The notes: a model not told the origin generated them from the letters alone. DNA of 64,000 nucleotides from an uncultured Anaerolineales bacterium (GCA_937928795.1 CALFWB010000040.1:1-64000), one strand, 5' to 3'. Counted from the first letter of the stretch, positions 27,906 to 38,194 are shown. Program-made: numbers and translations.

Positions 27906-29660
27906 TTATCTTCTCCGCCAAGCTTGCGTACGCAGTTCCACACCTCGCGTCGCAAGGTAGAACAAACCGCGAGCCATAAAACCGCTTAAGATGATTAGTA
28001 AGGAGAGGGCCATTGCTTGAGCAGTCTCCCCCGCATCGTCTAGCAACATGACAGAGAGGGAGGCTAATTCCTTGCCTGGCACAAACAGGAACACAACTGC
28101 TGATAAGGTTACCATCGCATTTAGGAAGAAATATGAAGCAATCGAAATAATCGCCGGCAGAGAAACCGGCACCGTTACCCGCCAAAAGGTACGATAAAAG
28201 GGAGACTTAAGTGATTCGCCGATCGCTTCAAATTCCGGGGCGAGCTGCTTCAAGGCTGTCGTCGCAGTCAAAAATGGCACGGTATAGTAGTGAATGATGG
28301 TCGAGATCACCAAAATCGTCATCGTCCCATACAAGAAATTTAAAGGACTGCGCGGGTCGTTGAAGGTGAGAATATACGAAAGCCCTAAAACCATGCCCGG
28401 GATCGCCAATGGCAAAATAGATAGTAAATATAGAACCGAACGGAAGAAGTTAAGCCCTCGACTCTTTTCAATCAAATAAGCGCTAACAAACACAACTAAC
28501 GTTCCAATGGCTGCAGAACCGAGAGCCATCCTTATACTATTCATCATAACCAAAAAGGCTCCTCCTCGATGATGAGCGCCGGCAACGTAGAAAGTGAAAT
28601 TCCGCAAGGTGAATGACAAATCATAAGGCCAATAGCGCGTAAAGGCACCGACAATTACAATCCCATATACACCTAAAATAAAGGTAATTATCAATAAGAT
28701 AAAACCAAACAGACTCCACTGGACAATGGGTGTATGGGGTTTCGGGCCCATCGGAACAATCCCGCTTGAGATCATTGCTACTTGTTTGCGCTGGACAATG
28801 CGGTCAAGAACAAACGCAATCAAGGCCGGTATCAGCAACAAGGCGCTAATCGTTGCGCCCATGGTGAAGTTTTGCTGCCCAATCACCTTGTTGTAGATAT
28901 CGGTTGCTAGCACATCGTAGTTTCCACCAACTACCTTTGGCGCACCAAAATCCGTGATAGCCAGAGTAAAAACCACAAAAGCGGCGCTCATCAACCCATA
29001 TCTTACGCCGGGTAAGGTAATTGTTGTGAACATGCGCCATCCCTTGGTGCGAAGAGACTCGGCTGCCTCATATAGGCGTGCATCTGACAGAGAAAGAGCT
29101 GTCGAGAGGATGATATAAGCATGAGGAAATGCATAAAACACTTCCGACATGACAATCCCAACCGGCCCATATAGCCCAATATTGATCTTGAAAAGGCGGG
29201 TAAAAAAGCCATTGTTCCCAAAAACGTAGATTAATGCCAGCGCTTGGACAAGCGAAGGCATAAATATAGGCAGCAAAGCAATTCCGTGCAGGATTTTCTT
29301 GCCAGGAATCGTTGTGCGGCTTACTCCATAGGCATAAATGAAACACAAGACTACCGTGATCGCCATACTCAAGAAAGAAACGTTGAGACTGTTGAAAAAA
29401 GAGTCGGCTGTTGCAGGGTTGGAGAAATATGTGACATAATTCTCAAAGCCGACAAATTCTCCAGCAGCATTCTGAAAACTGCGCCCTAACATCCGATAGA
29501 GGGGAAAGATCAAAAAAAGAAAGAGCGAGGCAGCAATCAACACAAACAAAGCACGGCGCAGGTAATCTTCTACCCCCAACTTTTGAGTGACAACCCTTTT
29601 CTTTAGCGTGCGAACAGAAGTTATATCAGCAACCGGTTGAGAGGGCAGAGATATATTCAT
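27906..29660 (-). CDS. Double-length ABC permease (2-aminoethylphosphonate/iron type)
   Basis: About 12 TM; two permease halves; adjacent to matching ATPase and SBP. Confidence 0.85.
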   Translation of the reverse strand: MNISLPSQPVADITSVRTLKKRVVTQKLGVEDYLRRALFVLIAASLFLFLIFPLYRMLGRSFQNAAGEFVGFENYVTYFSNPATADSFFNSLNVSFLSMAITVVLCFIYAYGVSRTTIPGKKILHGIALLPIFMPSLVQALALIYVFGNNGFFTRLFKINIGLYGPVGIVMSEVFYAFPHAYIILSTALSLSDARLYEAAESLRTKGWRMFTTITLPGVRYGLMSAAFVVFTLAITDFGAPKVVGGNYDVLATDIYNKVIGQQNFTMGATISALLLIPALIAFVLDRIVQRKQVAMISSGIVPMGPKPHTPIVQWSLFGFILLIITFILGVYGIVIVGAFTRYWPYDLSFTLRNFTFYVAGAHHRGGAFLVMMNSIRMALGSAAIGTLVVFVSAYLIEKSRGLNFFRSVLYLLSILPLAIPGMVLGLSYILTFNDPRSPLNFLYGTMTILVISTIIHYYTVPFLTATTALKQLAPEFEAIGESLKSPFYRTFWRVTVPVSLPAIISIASYFFLNAMVTLSAVVFLFVPGKELASLSVMLLDDAGETAQAMALSLLIILSGFMARGLFYLATRGVELRTQAWRRR

Positions 29661-30811
29661 GATACCCTATTCCTTGTTGGATAGACTCGAATAAGTTCAG
29701 GAGGAACATGTAAGTAAAGGGAACTGCCCTGCCTAATTCCCAAGGCCCGCATACGGTTGATCGAGACCTCCGCCACGATCTTACCTCCATCTAAGCCGAG
29801 CAGCGAGAGTGTCAAACGATAAAATGAACCCAAGAACTCCAACTCTTGAACGATCACTGAGAAGATATTTTCGCCCTCTATCTTCTCAGCCCTCAGATTG
29901 ACATCTTCTGGCCGAATAGCGATCAGGACTGGGGTCTCCGTTTCAAATGGTGTGCTGCCATGATACTTAAAGTGGACGCTCCCGCAACGCACGATGGTGT
30001 TACCCCGCTCTGCAACCCCGGAGAGAAAATTCATCATTCCGATAAAATCGGCAACAAAGGGAGTAGCTGGGAAACGGTAAATCTCTTCTGGCGTGCCAAT
30101 CTGCTCAATGGTGCCTTTATTCATGACAACAATCCGATCGGACATCACCAAAGCTTCTTCTTGATCATGGGTTACAAAAATTGTGGTAACACCCAACCGA
30201 TCTTGGAGGTGTTTGATCTCCAGACGAAGCGCGATCCGAACCCGGGCATCCAAAGCCGAGAGTGGTTCATCGAGCAGCAACAGACTAGGTGAAGTGGCAA
30301 GGGCTCTAGCCAATGCAATCCGTTGCTGCTGTCCACCTGATAATTGTGATGGATACTTATGTCCAACATCCGGCAAGCCGATGAGTTGCAATAACTCTTT
30401 TACTCGCTCTTCAATCTCTTTGCGTGGCTTTTTCAAATTGACCAAACCATAGGCGATGTTTTCGGACGCAGTTAGATTTGGAAATAACGCATAAGATTGA
30501 AAGACAATTCCATAATCTCGATCTTTGGGTGGTAAGCGGGAGATGTCTCGCCCTGCCAAGATAATCTCCCCCTGATTTTGTTGCTCAAGCCCGGCAATGA
30601 TCCGCAATAGAGTTGTCTTCCCACAACCACTTGGGCCGAGCAAGGTGATTAACTCACCTTCTTTAACAGAAAACGAGATATCTTTCAATGCCACGACTTC
30701 ATCCCCAAATATTTTGGTGATCTTTCGTATCTCCAAGTAAGGTTTTTCGTTGGCAGTGAATTGTTTTTCCATTTTCTCGTCCTTAGAAGCTTCCGACAAG
30801 TAAGAACTCAT
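29657..30811 (-). CDS. ABC transporter ATP-binding protein (PotA/FbpC/PhnT type)
   Basis: Walker A LLGPSGCGKTTLLRIIAG, LSGGQQQRIALARAL, LLLDEPLSALD, TOBE-like C-terminus. Confidence 0.93.
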   Translation of the reverse strand: MSSYLSEASKDEKMEKQFTANEKPYLEIRKITKIFGDEVVALKDISFSVKEGELITLLGPSGCGKTTLLRIIAGLEQQNQGEIILAGRDISRLPPKDRDYGIVFQSYALFPNLTASENIAYGLVNLKKPRKEIEERVKELLQLIGLPDVGHKYPSQLSGGQQQRIALARALATSPSLLLLDEPLSALDARVRIALRLEIKHLQDRLGVTTIFVTHDQEEALVMSDRIVVMNKGTIEQIGTPEEIYRFPATPFVADFIGMMNFLSGVAERGNTIVRCGSVHFKYHGSTPFETETPVLIAIRPEDVNLRAEKIEGENIFSVIVQELEFLGSFYRLTLSLLGLDGGKIVAEVSINRMRALGIRQGSSLYLHVPPELIRVYPTRNRVS

Positions 30812-30846
30812 CGGAAGCTTTGAGTCAGATCAAGGTGTTGAGAGGA

Positions 30847-31908
30847 TTATTGGGTCTCAGCTTTGGCAGAATAAAGCTCTGACCACTTAGTTATGATCGC
30901 CTCCCGGTTATCCGAAGACCATTGAAAATCCATGGGGAATAAGCGATTAGCAATATCGCTGGGAATTCCGGGTGGCGTTGGAAAGCCGGGCTTTGCCAGA
31001 ACACCGAAGAACTCAGCGTAGAGGTTCATCGCTTCATCACTGATTGCCCAATCTAGGAAGCGTTTAGCGCCCTCTTTGTTTTTTGCGCCTTTCATAAGAG
31101 CATTAACTTCCATCTCGTAACCAGAACCTTCGGCTGGTAATACCAACTGAAGGGGAGCACCCGCCGCAATCTGCTTGGCAGCAACGAACTCGAAGGAAAT
31201 ACCGATGGCGTATTCACCGGCTCCTGCCATTTTACAAGGCTTTGAACCAGATTTGGTATAGACTGCCATGTTCTTATCTAATTCCTTGAGATACTCCCAC
31301 CCTTTTGCTTCACCAAGTCCCTGCAGAACGCTAGAAACAAACATGTAGCCGGTCCCAGAGGAGGCTGGGTTAGGCATCACGATCTGCCCTTGATACACAG
31401 GGTTCAGCAAATCCTGCCAGGATTGCGGGATAGGCAAACCCAACTCCTCACTCAGTTTCGTGTTAACACAAAATGCGGTAACATAGGCATCGACACCAAC
31501 CCAATAAGGAGGGGTATTCTTATCTTTAAACTGCGGCAAGATCGACTCCCATCCCTTGGGTGCATAGGGTTCCAACATGCCTTCTTTCTGGAAGATCATC
31601 ATCGAGGTAGCTGCCGTGCCGTAGATCACATCGTTTTGAGGATTGTCTTTCTCGGCTAATAGCCTAGCTGTTAGGTCGCCTGTGGAAAGCCTGAGAATTT
31701 CCAGTTTTAGATCGGGAAGCGCCTTTTCAGCCACGGGCAAATATTTTTCAATCTCATCATTTTCTTTTGCGGTGTAAATGATCACCGTTTTAGTTTCGGC
31801 AGGTTTGGAAGGGCCTGCACAAGCCCCCAAAACAAAGGATAGAGCTATTAGAAGGGTTACCCAAGGAAGCATCTTTGAAATAAACGAGTTAGAAGCAAAT
31901 GTCCTCAT
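30847..31908 (-). CDS. ABC substrate-binding lipoprotein (putative 2-aminoethylphosphonate/iron type)
   Basis: Lipobox LGACAG; SBP family 1 fold; start at 31908 with AGGAGAAGA RBS (ORF track extends to 32109). Confidence 0.85.
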   Translation of the reverse strand: MRTFASNSFISKMLPWVTLLIALSFVLGACAGPSKPAETKTVIIYTAKENDEIEKYLPVAEKALPDLKLEILRLSTGDLTARLLAEKDNPQNDVIYGTAATSMMIFQKEGMLEPYAPKGWESILPQFKDKNTPPYWVGVDAYVTAFCVNTKLSEELGLPIPQSWQDLLNPVYQGQIVMPNPASSGTGYMFVSSVLQGLGEAKGWEYLKELDKNMAVYTKSGSKPCKMAGAGEYAIGISFEFVAAKQIAAGAPLQLVLPAEGSGYEMEVNALMKGAKNKEGAKRFLDWAISDEAMNLYAEFFGVLAKPGFPTPPGIPSDIANRLFPMDFQWSSDNREAIITKWSELYSAKAETQ

Positions 31909-32194
31909 CTTTCTTCTCCTTTTGAATTGATGATTTGATTTGGATTGATATTGAGCAGAAATGAAAGTGGGGGGTGGATCCAAGTTTGCGGAAATACGCA
32001 ATAAGGCACCTCCTTCCATGGGCAATTGCGCCAATCGGGTTGCTTGTCCAATATATTCAATATGGACAATTTTTGCATATTTCAGATTATTAACTTCGTT
32101 AATGTTCATTAATAACTCTATTATACTAGATTTTTTTCAAGAATGAAAACCATGGCGTCGGTTTGTGTAGAACTTTTCAGAAGTTTAATGTTAG

Positions 32195-32300
32195 CCTGAG
32201 TTCAGGATAAGTTTGCCTCATTAGCGTGCCACTTCGAGCGAAGCAAGAAGTCTTTAGATTTCTCCTCGCTGCGCTCGTCGAAATGACCTAAACTCAGGTT
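32195..32300. repeat. Dispersed palindromic repeat, copy B
   Basis: CCTGAGTTC...AACTCAGGTT ends; core AGATTTCTCCTCGCTGCGCTCGTCGAAATGAC. Confidence 0.72.
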
Positions 32301-32502
32301 GAATGAAAACTAACTCAGTTGTCCGAAGGGAGTACAGGCTACGTACTGTAAGGCGAATCCCTGGTTTGTGCGTGACAATTTATCGGCCTTTCTTCACGAA
32401 CACCAGCGATTAGGTTGGGATTTCCGTCTAACTTTAGAATTGCAGATTCCAAGGGGACTTGACGGTACAACCGATTGTACCTCAACGGATCTTCCCACGC
32501 AG

Positions 32503-33294
32503 TTAGTATAGCGCTTTGTACATTCCTCCATCGACTGTTAACATGACACCGGTAATGTAAGAAGCGAGGGGAGAGAGAAGGAATACGACCGCATTGGCAA
32601 GTTCCTCGGCTGTCCCCATCCGTCCGAAGACGCTTTGTTGGGCTTGTTTTTCAATCTCTTCCTCGACGCTGGTCTTGTTGGCCTGGGCTCGACTTTCCAT
32701 GAGGGTCATTACCCTTTCGGTCTCAATCCAAGCTGGTAAGACGGAATTGAAGCGAATGCCTAGCGCACCATATTCTTGGGATAAGCTCTTGGTCAAGCCT
32801 AATACGCCAGCTCTTAACGTGTTGGAGAGGATCAGATTGGGAATGGGTTGCTTGGCAGAGTAGGAGGTGAACGTGACAACCGAAGCCGCTTTGGATTGGC
32901 GCAAAGCAGGTAAGGCGGCGCGGATCAAGCGCACATGCATCATCAAACAAAGCTCGAACGCGCTTTGCCACAGGGTGTCATCGATCTCCTCAAACTTGGC
33001 TGGAGGAGGTCCACCGGCATTCGTGGTCAAGAGATCCAGCCCTCCCAAGCCATCAATTGCCCTTTGGACGACCTCTTCAGCGCTTTCTTTCTTAGTTACA
33101 TCGCCTGGGAGTGTGAGGGGCTTGACACCCGTCAGAGCCTCAATTTTTGAAGCTGCCTCCATGAGGTTTTGCGGGTTGCGGCTATTTATCGCTAAATTGA
33201 CGCCTTCAGCGGCAAGTTTTTGAGCTGTGGCAAAACCTAAGCCACGGCTGGCACCGCAAACCAGTGCACACAAACCTTTGAGTTTCAAGTCCAT
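32503..33294 (-). CDS. SDR-family oxidoreductase
   Basis: CGASRGLGFATAQKLA, NAGGPPP, C-terminal GVMLTVDGGMYKALY. Confidence 0.88.
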   Translation of the reverse strand: MDLKLKGLCALVCGASRGLGFATAQKLAAEGVNLAINSRNPQNLMEAASKIEALTGVKPLTLPGDVTKKESAEEVVQRAIDGLGGLDLLTTNAGGPPPAKFEEIDDTLWQSAFELCLMMHVRLIRAALPALRQSKAASVVTFTSYSAKQPIPNLILSNTLRAGVLGLTKSLSQEYGALGIRFNSVLPAWIETERVMTLMESRAQANKTSVEEEIEKQAQQSVFGRMGTAEELANAVVFLLSPLASYITGVMLTVDGGMYKALY

Positions 33295-33306
33295 ATTTTC
33301 CTCCGA

Positions 33307-33591
33307 TTATAGGAATTCATAGGTATCATTAAGCACTGTTACATCCGGCCAGCAGCGTTCGATCCAATCCGTAACGGCTTGAAGAGATCGCTGGCTGTGA
33401 TCTTGATGGTTGCTGACCGTGGCAATCACTAATAAAGAATCTTGCCAAGCATCTTGGAAATCCATTTCGGCGACGGAGATGTTGAATTCTTTTCTCAAGC
33501 GGGCAATGAGCGGTTTCAGTCGGCTGCGTTTCTCTTTTAAAGATCGACAACCTGGAATCTGAAGATGAAGGGTTAGAACTCCAACAGCCAT
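33307..33591 (-). CDS. DUF503 family protein
   Basis: GVLTLHLQIPGCRSLKEKRSRLKPLIARLRKEFNISVAE. Confidence 0.9.
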   Translation of the reverse strand: MAVGVLTLHLQIPGCRSLKEKRSRLKPLIARLRKEFNISVAEMDFQDAWQDSLLVIATVSNHQDHSQRSLQAVTDWIERCWPDVTVLNDTYEFL

Positions 33592-33651
33592 AAAGAGAGC
33601 TTAACACCCGGCAAAGAGAATTCTCCAACTTTAGCAAGTATAATAAGAACT

Positions 33652-34329
33652 ATGGAAAATCGCAATAACTTACCTTTTTACGTATTTGGCATTCTAACCG
33701 TTGGCGTATTGTTGCTGATCGGATTTGTCCTAATAAACACGGTCGAGCGGGGATTGCGCCAAGCACAATCTGCCATTCGGCCGCTTTCGGATCTAACCCA
33801 AAATGTCGGTACCCAAGTGGCTCAAGTGCTTAACCCAACGCCGACCATCATTCCTGATCCAGTGACGATCATCCATTCGGTGCGCTCTTTGGCGCGCCTA
33901 GAGACGATCCAGTATTCGGTTGAGAAAGTGATTACAGCCGAAAGCGGTCAAGGGGCGTTTGGTTTCCTTTTTGGAGACCGCTTATTGTTGGTGGCGCATG
34001 GGATTGTGATCGCCGGCGTGGATTTGGAGAAGTTAAGCCCGCAGGATTTGCGCCTTGAGAATGGCGTTTTGGTTGTGCGCTTGCCAGAAGCGGAAATCTT
34101 TATTGCGACACTGGATAATGCTAAGTCTTATGTTTATGATCGCGAAACTGGCTTGTTTACCAAGGGCAATATCCAACTGGAGACCGAAGCTCGCCGGGCT
34201 GCCGAGGAGGAAATTCGCAAGGCTGCTTTAGAGGATGGCATTCTTGAACAGGCAAACCGCAATGCCCAAGCTTACCTCCTCCGCCTGTTCTTGCAATTGG
34301 GATATCGGGATGTGATCTTCGAGCAGTAG
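33652..34329 (+). CDS. DUF4230 family membrane-anchored protein
   Basis: N-terminal TM; IQYSVEKVITAESGQG..., VVRLPEAEIFIATLDNAKSYVYDRETGLF. Confidence 0.8.
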   Translation: MENRNNLPFYVFGILTVGVLLLIGFVLINTVERGLRQAQSAIRPLSDLTQNVGTQVAQVLNPTPTIIPDPVTIIHSVRSLARLETIQYSVEKVITAESGQGAFGFLFGDRLLLVAHGIVIAGVDLEKLSPQDLRLENGVLVVRLPEAEIFIATLDNAKSYVYDRETGLFTKGNIQLETEARRAAEEEIRKAALEDGILEQANRNAQAYLLRLFLQLGYRDVIFEQ

Positions 34330-34334
34330 CGGTT

Positions 34335-35201
34335 TTATAGGCGGTGATTCCAACTGAGGCTGGTATATTTTTCATGGTAAAGCTCTTCGGCACGAGCCAT
34401 TTCAAAACCGCTCAGATCGGCTTGGATGAAGCGCAGGTCAAGAACGAGTTCAAAAGCTTGAATGAACGCACTGGCGGCTTGTTGCCAGCTTATCCTCTCA
34501 CCGCGAGCTTCTTCGGCGGTGATGGCGCGTTGGCACAAGCGTTCTTTAGCTTCTTGTCGGGCTTTTTCATCGGAAAACGTTAAGACTTGAAGGATGCGCG
34601 TGAGGTCTCCATAGAGGGGAAAAGAGCCGTGTTGTAAAACGCCTTCTTTGCGTCTGGCTTGGGCACTGCCGATAATCTTCTTGCCCCGCACGAGGATTTC
34701 ATAATTCGAGGGTACTTCGAAACAGACTGGGTTGATTGGAGCTGAGGAATTTAGGGGTTGGTTGGAAGATTCGCTAGGAGGTTGGATTCTTGAAGGATTT
34801 GCAGCCGTCAAGAGTTTAGCTTGGGCTGAAATGTTGAGCAATTCAAGAGCTTTTAACAAGGCTTGTGAAAGGCGTTGATAACTTTCCAGAACTCCGCCTT
34901 GAAGATGCGGTTCATGATGGGGTCCGATGACAGCATAGGTTAGCTCGTCAGTGTGAAGGATGGCTCGTCCACCGGTAGGCCGACGGACAAGGTCCCACCC
35001 ATTGGAAAACAAGGCGACCAAATCGACTTCTGCGATGGACTGCGCATAGCCCAAAGAAAGGCAAGGCGGATCCCAAGCATAAAGGCGCAAGGTGGGCGGT
35101 ACGAGTTCCTTTCCAATTGCTTCTAGGATTGCCTCATCTACGGCCATGTTCCACGCGCCGCGCGCTGGGGGAGTGATAACCAGTCGCCAGGAAATCTGCA
35201 T
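34335..35201 (-). CDS. Lipoate-protein ligase A family protein
   Basis: NMAVDEAILE, RRPTGGRAILHTDELTYAVI, IIGSAQARRKEGVLQHGSFPL. Confidence 0.9.
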   Translation of the reverse strand: MQISWRLVITPPARGAWNMAVDEAILEAIGKELVPPTLRLYAWDPPCLSLGYAQSIAEVDLVALFSNGWDLVRRPTGGRAILHTDELTYAVIGPHHEPHLQGGVLESYQRLSQALLKALELLNISAQAKLLTAANPSRIQPPSESSNQPLNSSAPINPVCFEVPSNYEILVRGKKIIGSAQARRKEGVLQHGSFPLYGDLTRILQVLTFSDEKARQEAKERLCQRAITAEEARGERISWQQAASAFIQAFELVLDLRFIQADLSGFEMARAEELYHEKYTSLSWNHRL

Positions 35202-35285
35202 CGTGATCCCTCAGATTCAGAGATATATGTTCAGGTGGCGATTATAACTCAGGCAGGATAGGTAAGCATTCGATCCGACAAGACT

Positions 35286-36554
35286 TCATTCGATCTTCAG
35301 TTGAGGGTTTGTCGGTAGGGTAGAGGCTGTCCGCAGAGCTGATCGAATTTTTTCAACGGCACCGTGAACTGTTGTTTCTTGAGATACCTCCTCCAGAATA
35401 TCCTTGATCAGTTCAGCGCGCAACCGTGTGATATCCTCCTCGTTTGAGGACGTCTGCTCGAATTTGGGGAGATGATCCTTTGCAGGGGATTGAGGCTGCC
35501 AGGTCTTGAGCAGCTCTTGTTTGTAGCCTTCTTTTTCGAGGTCGAATAAACCAACATTGATCCACAGGAGTTCGGTGCCCATTTTGCGCAGACGCTCGCG
35601 AAAAGCGCGAGATTGGAAGGTTTTCTTGAGATCAGCATAAGGATTGTAATCCGCGGGTGGTTTGAGTAATTCGGTAACTGTGTGTTGGTAGATAAAGTCG
35701 CAAATGGTTGAGCCGATCATTCCCTTGACCATGCCTCGCCAATCGCTAAGCCCGTTTTCGGTCACGACGCGGCTTTGCCTGAGATTGCGCAAGGCTTGTA
35801 ATGAAAAAGGATAAGGTTTTAATGCCTTGTTAGGGGATTCGATGGGTGGGGATTGCCTGAGGTGATACCCAAAGTGGATATCGGAAATCCGAATGGCAAC
35901 TCCTTCATGAGAAAATGCGCTGATGGATTCGATGTGGTCTTGTTGGTCATTCAAGTCAGCAATTTCCTCCACTTTTTCGCTGCGAATCAGAAAATGTTCT
36001 CCTTCACCGTAGATGTTCGAGGTGGCTCTTGGGCAGCCAATCGCCACCGCATACCCGGCTGAAACGTCGAGGTAGCCAGGACCCCCAATTTCGGACAGGT
36101 AAGAGGGATCGGCGGCTTCTTTACCCTCCTCAGAAGTTCCAACTCTCATCCTCGGATAGCCGATTCCAAAAAGGCATGCCAAAAGATAACGCAAACAGGG
36201 TTTGAGTTCAGATAAATTGTATATATCTTGAAGATAACGCGCACCCAAGAATATTGCCAAAACCAAAGCAAAGAGTGGTACAAGAAAATACCGCAAAGAA
36301 ACCCATTGAAACGGCGTAAGAAGAAAGAGCACCAGAGGATCGGGCAGCCATTCCAAAAAAGGGAGATTGGCTTTGTATCCTTCGGCTAAGCTTGATAATC
36401 GCTCTCTCTCTAGGGCAACTCCCCAGAGCATACTTAGACCGCTTCCTAAGGCGATGATGAGCACCAGACGAACCATCCCCCAACCGTGATAGCCACTAAG
36501 CAGGTTTTGAAAGAATAAGAAGGACAAGAAAAAGGTGGCTTTCTTTCGTTTCAT
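35286..36554 (-). CDS. Membrane protein with SPFH/Band-7-like segment
   Basis: N-terminal TM region; ISAFSHEGVAIRISDIHFGYHL segment; overlaps upstream gene by 4 bp. Confidence 0.45.
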   Translation of the reverse strand: MKRKKATFFLSFLFFQNLLSGYHGWGMVRLVLIIALGSGLSMLWGVALERERLSSLAEGYKANLPFLEWLPDPLVLFLLTPFQWVSLRYFLVPLFALVLAIFLGARYLQDIYNLSELKPCLRYLLACLFGIGYPRMRVGTSEEGKEAADPSYLSEIGGPGYLDVSAGYAVAIGCPRATSNIYGEGEHFLIRSEKVEEIADLNDQQDHIESISAFSHEGVAIRISDIHFGYHLRQSPPIESPNKALKPYPFSLQALRNLRQSRVVTENGLSDWRGMVKGMIGSTICDFIYQHTVTELLKPPADYNPYADLKKTFQSRAFRERLRKMGTELLWINVGLFDLEKEGYKQELLKTWQPQSPAKDHLPKFEQTSSNEEDITRLRAELIKDILEEVSQETTVHGAVEKIRSALRTASTLPTNPQLKIE

Positions 36555-38194
36555 AGCTTCTCGTCAGAGGGAAAGGAACGTGTTGGAGATAAGAGTTTGC
36601 TGCGGAGAGATTGAAGGTGTTGAACGGTTTCAGACGATATCCACTGTTGGGTCTGAGGATCATTCAGTTCAGCTTGAATGATCGCCAGAAACTGTGTCAG
36701 GATTGCCTGATCGGACAGAGAGGGGGAGTTTAAGGTTTCAGCTAGTCTGTTTACCAATTCACGGCGCTCATTCGCCTTCTTCTCCTCGACACTCGAGGGC
36801 GTTGTAGACATCCTGTCGGGTGGTGAGGTAAGTTGTTTCTGATAGCCGGCCAGCCACTGGTCAAAAAGCTTTCTCTCGATGGTTTCGTCGGCCGGTCGGA
36901 GTTCACCGAACGTTGCGTTGAGGATTTTGATTCCTTTTGAACGCAAAAACTTTGGCGTATTCAAGGTTTGAACTGGGTAGAAGATCAGGTCGGAAACTTG
37001 CCATTCATCGCCGATTCGGATAGGTTGATTGTCTTTACGTTGGACGAATTGAAAAGCCAGCACTCCTTGATTGCGAATGCGTTTCGAAAATTGAGATTTC
37101 AGTTCGCTCAGCGCTCGCAAAAACGGGCGATGGGGGAAATAAATGGACTCATAAGGGATGGAGGCAATGAACTCGCGAAAGAGATCGATGACAATTTGGA
37201 GGGGGAGTTCGGTCCAAGCATCAGAGGTTTGTAAGGGTTGAGACGAAGGTGTAGCATAAAAGGCAGCCATAATGCGTTGTGGGTCAACCGTGTAAGTGGA
37301 TGGACGATAACCTCCTTGCCTTTGCTCGGTGAAGATGCGGTCAGGATTTTCTAGGTGAAAATTTTGGACAAAGCGATGGATTTCTTCTCGATCGTCAGGT
37401 TCGATCTCGTTGGAGAGAGAAGCTACCGTGCGGTGTAGTGAGCGAGTATAATGGGAGGATGGCATGGGGTCTGAGAATTGGATCACGCGCAGAGAATCGG
37501 CTTTGGGTTGGCTTTGGGTTTGATCAAGATGATAGGTAACCAGCAGAACTTCGGGTTCTTGCCCGAGTGTAAATGTCGTTGAGAGGTGGGTGACGATCTC
37601 AACTCCGTCTTTCGTATAGGCGTGCAAGTCGGGGATTGAGCGCCTTTGGGGACGTAAATCAACGCTGCCGCGAATTTTCTGTGTTTGGTTGAGAAAGACC
37701 ACGCCCGCGGAATATACCCTAACCTGCGTGCTTTGATGGCGGTTCAGTTCCTCAACAATGACTGCGCTTTGGCGGTCGATCAAAAGTAACCCAACCCCCT
37801 TTTTGTTTTTCTCACCCAGTTCTCCAACGATTTTCCCATCGCGAACAAAAACGGCTGCCCCGTGTTTACCGATGAGGTATAACCAAAGCCTCTTCCATAG
37901 TTCAATTTGTTGTTCCAAAGATGGATTGGGTAACAAAAAATGAGCAATCAGCAGTTGAAAGAGGGCAAAGGTGAATAAGAATAAGACTGCGAATAGTGCA
38001 AATCTCCCCCAGGTTCTAAGTAATTCTGCTGGCAATGAAACCGCGAGATCTTGTGGACGGATCAATAAAACGAATCCTCGCAAGATTCCACCGATCAGAT
38101 CCCAGTAAAGGACGAGAAAGAGCAGCAGGAAAAGAAAAGAAAGGCGTTTAGTGCTAAAATGGCTACGCTTAGAGGGGGAGGTCCATTTTGTCAT
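36551..38194 (-). CDS. Membrane protein with SPFH/Band-7-like segment
   Basis: TM segments; RGSVDLRPQRRSIPDLHAYTKDGVEIVTHLSTTFTLG resembles Band-7 core. Confidence 0.5.
   Translation of the reverse strand: MTKWTSPSKRSHFSTKRLSFLFLLLFLVLYWDLIGGILRGFVLLIRPQDLAVSLPAELLRTWGRFALFAVLFLFTFALFQLLIAHFLLPNPSLEQQIELWKRLWLYLIGKHGAAVFVRDGKIVGELGEKNKKGVGLLLIDRQSAVIVEELNRHQSTQVRVYSAGVVFLNQTQKIRGSVDLRPQRRSIPDLHAYTKDGVEIVTHLSTTFTLGQEPEVLLVTYHLDQTQSQPKADSLRVIQFSDPMPSSHYTRSLHRTVASLSNEIEPDDREEIHRFVQNFHLENPDRIFTEQRQGGYRPSTYTVDPQRIMAAFYATPSSQPLQTSDAWTELPLQIVIDLFREFIASIPYESIYFPHRPFLRALSELKSQFSKRIRNQGVLAFQFVQRKDNQPIRIGDEWQVSDLIFYPVQTLNTPKFLRSKGIKILNATFGELRPADETIERKLFDQWLAGYQKQLTSPPDRMSTTPSSVEEKKANERRELVNRLAETLNSPSLSDQAILTQFLAIIQAELNDPQTQQWISSETVQHLQSLRSKLLSPTRSFPSDEKL

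Noticed and set aside
27906-29660. Fusion artefact of two permease genes
   Set aside because: Double-length permeases are normal for this ABC subfamily; no sign of a lost stop codon.
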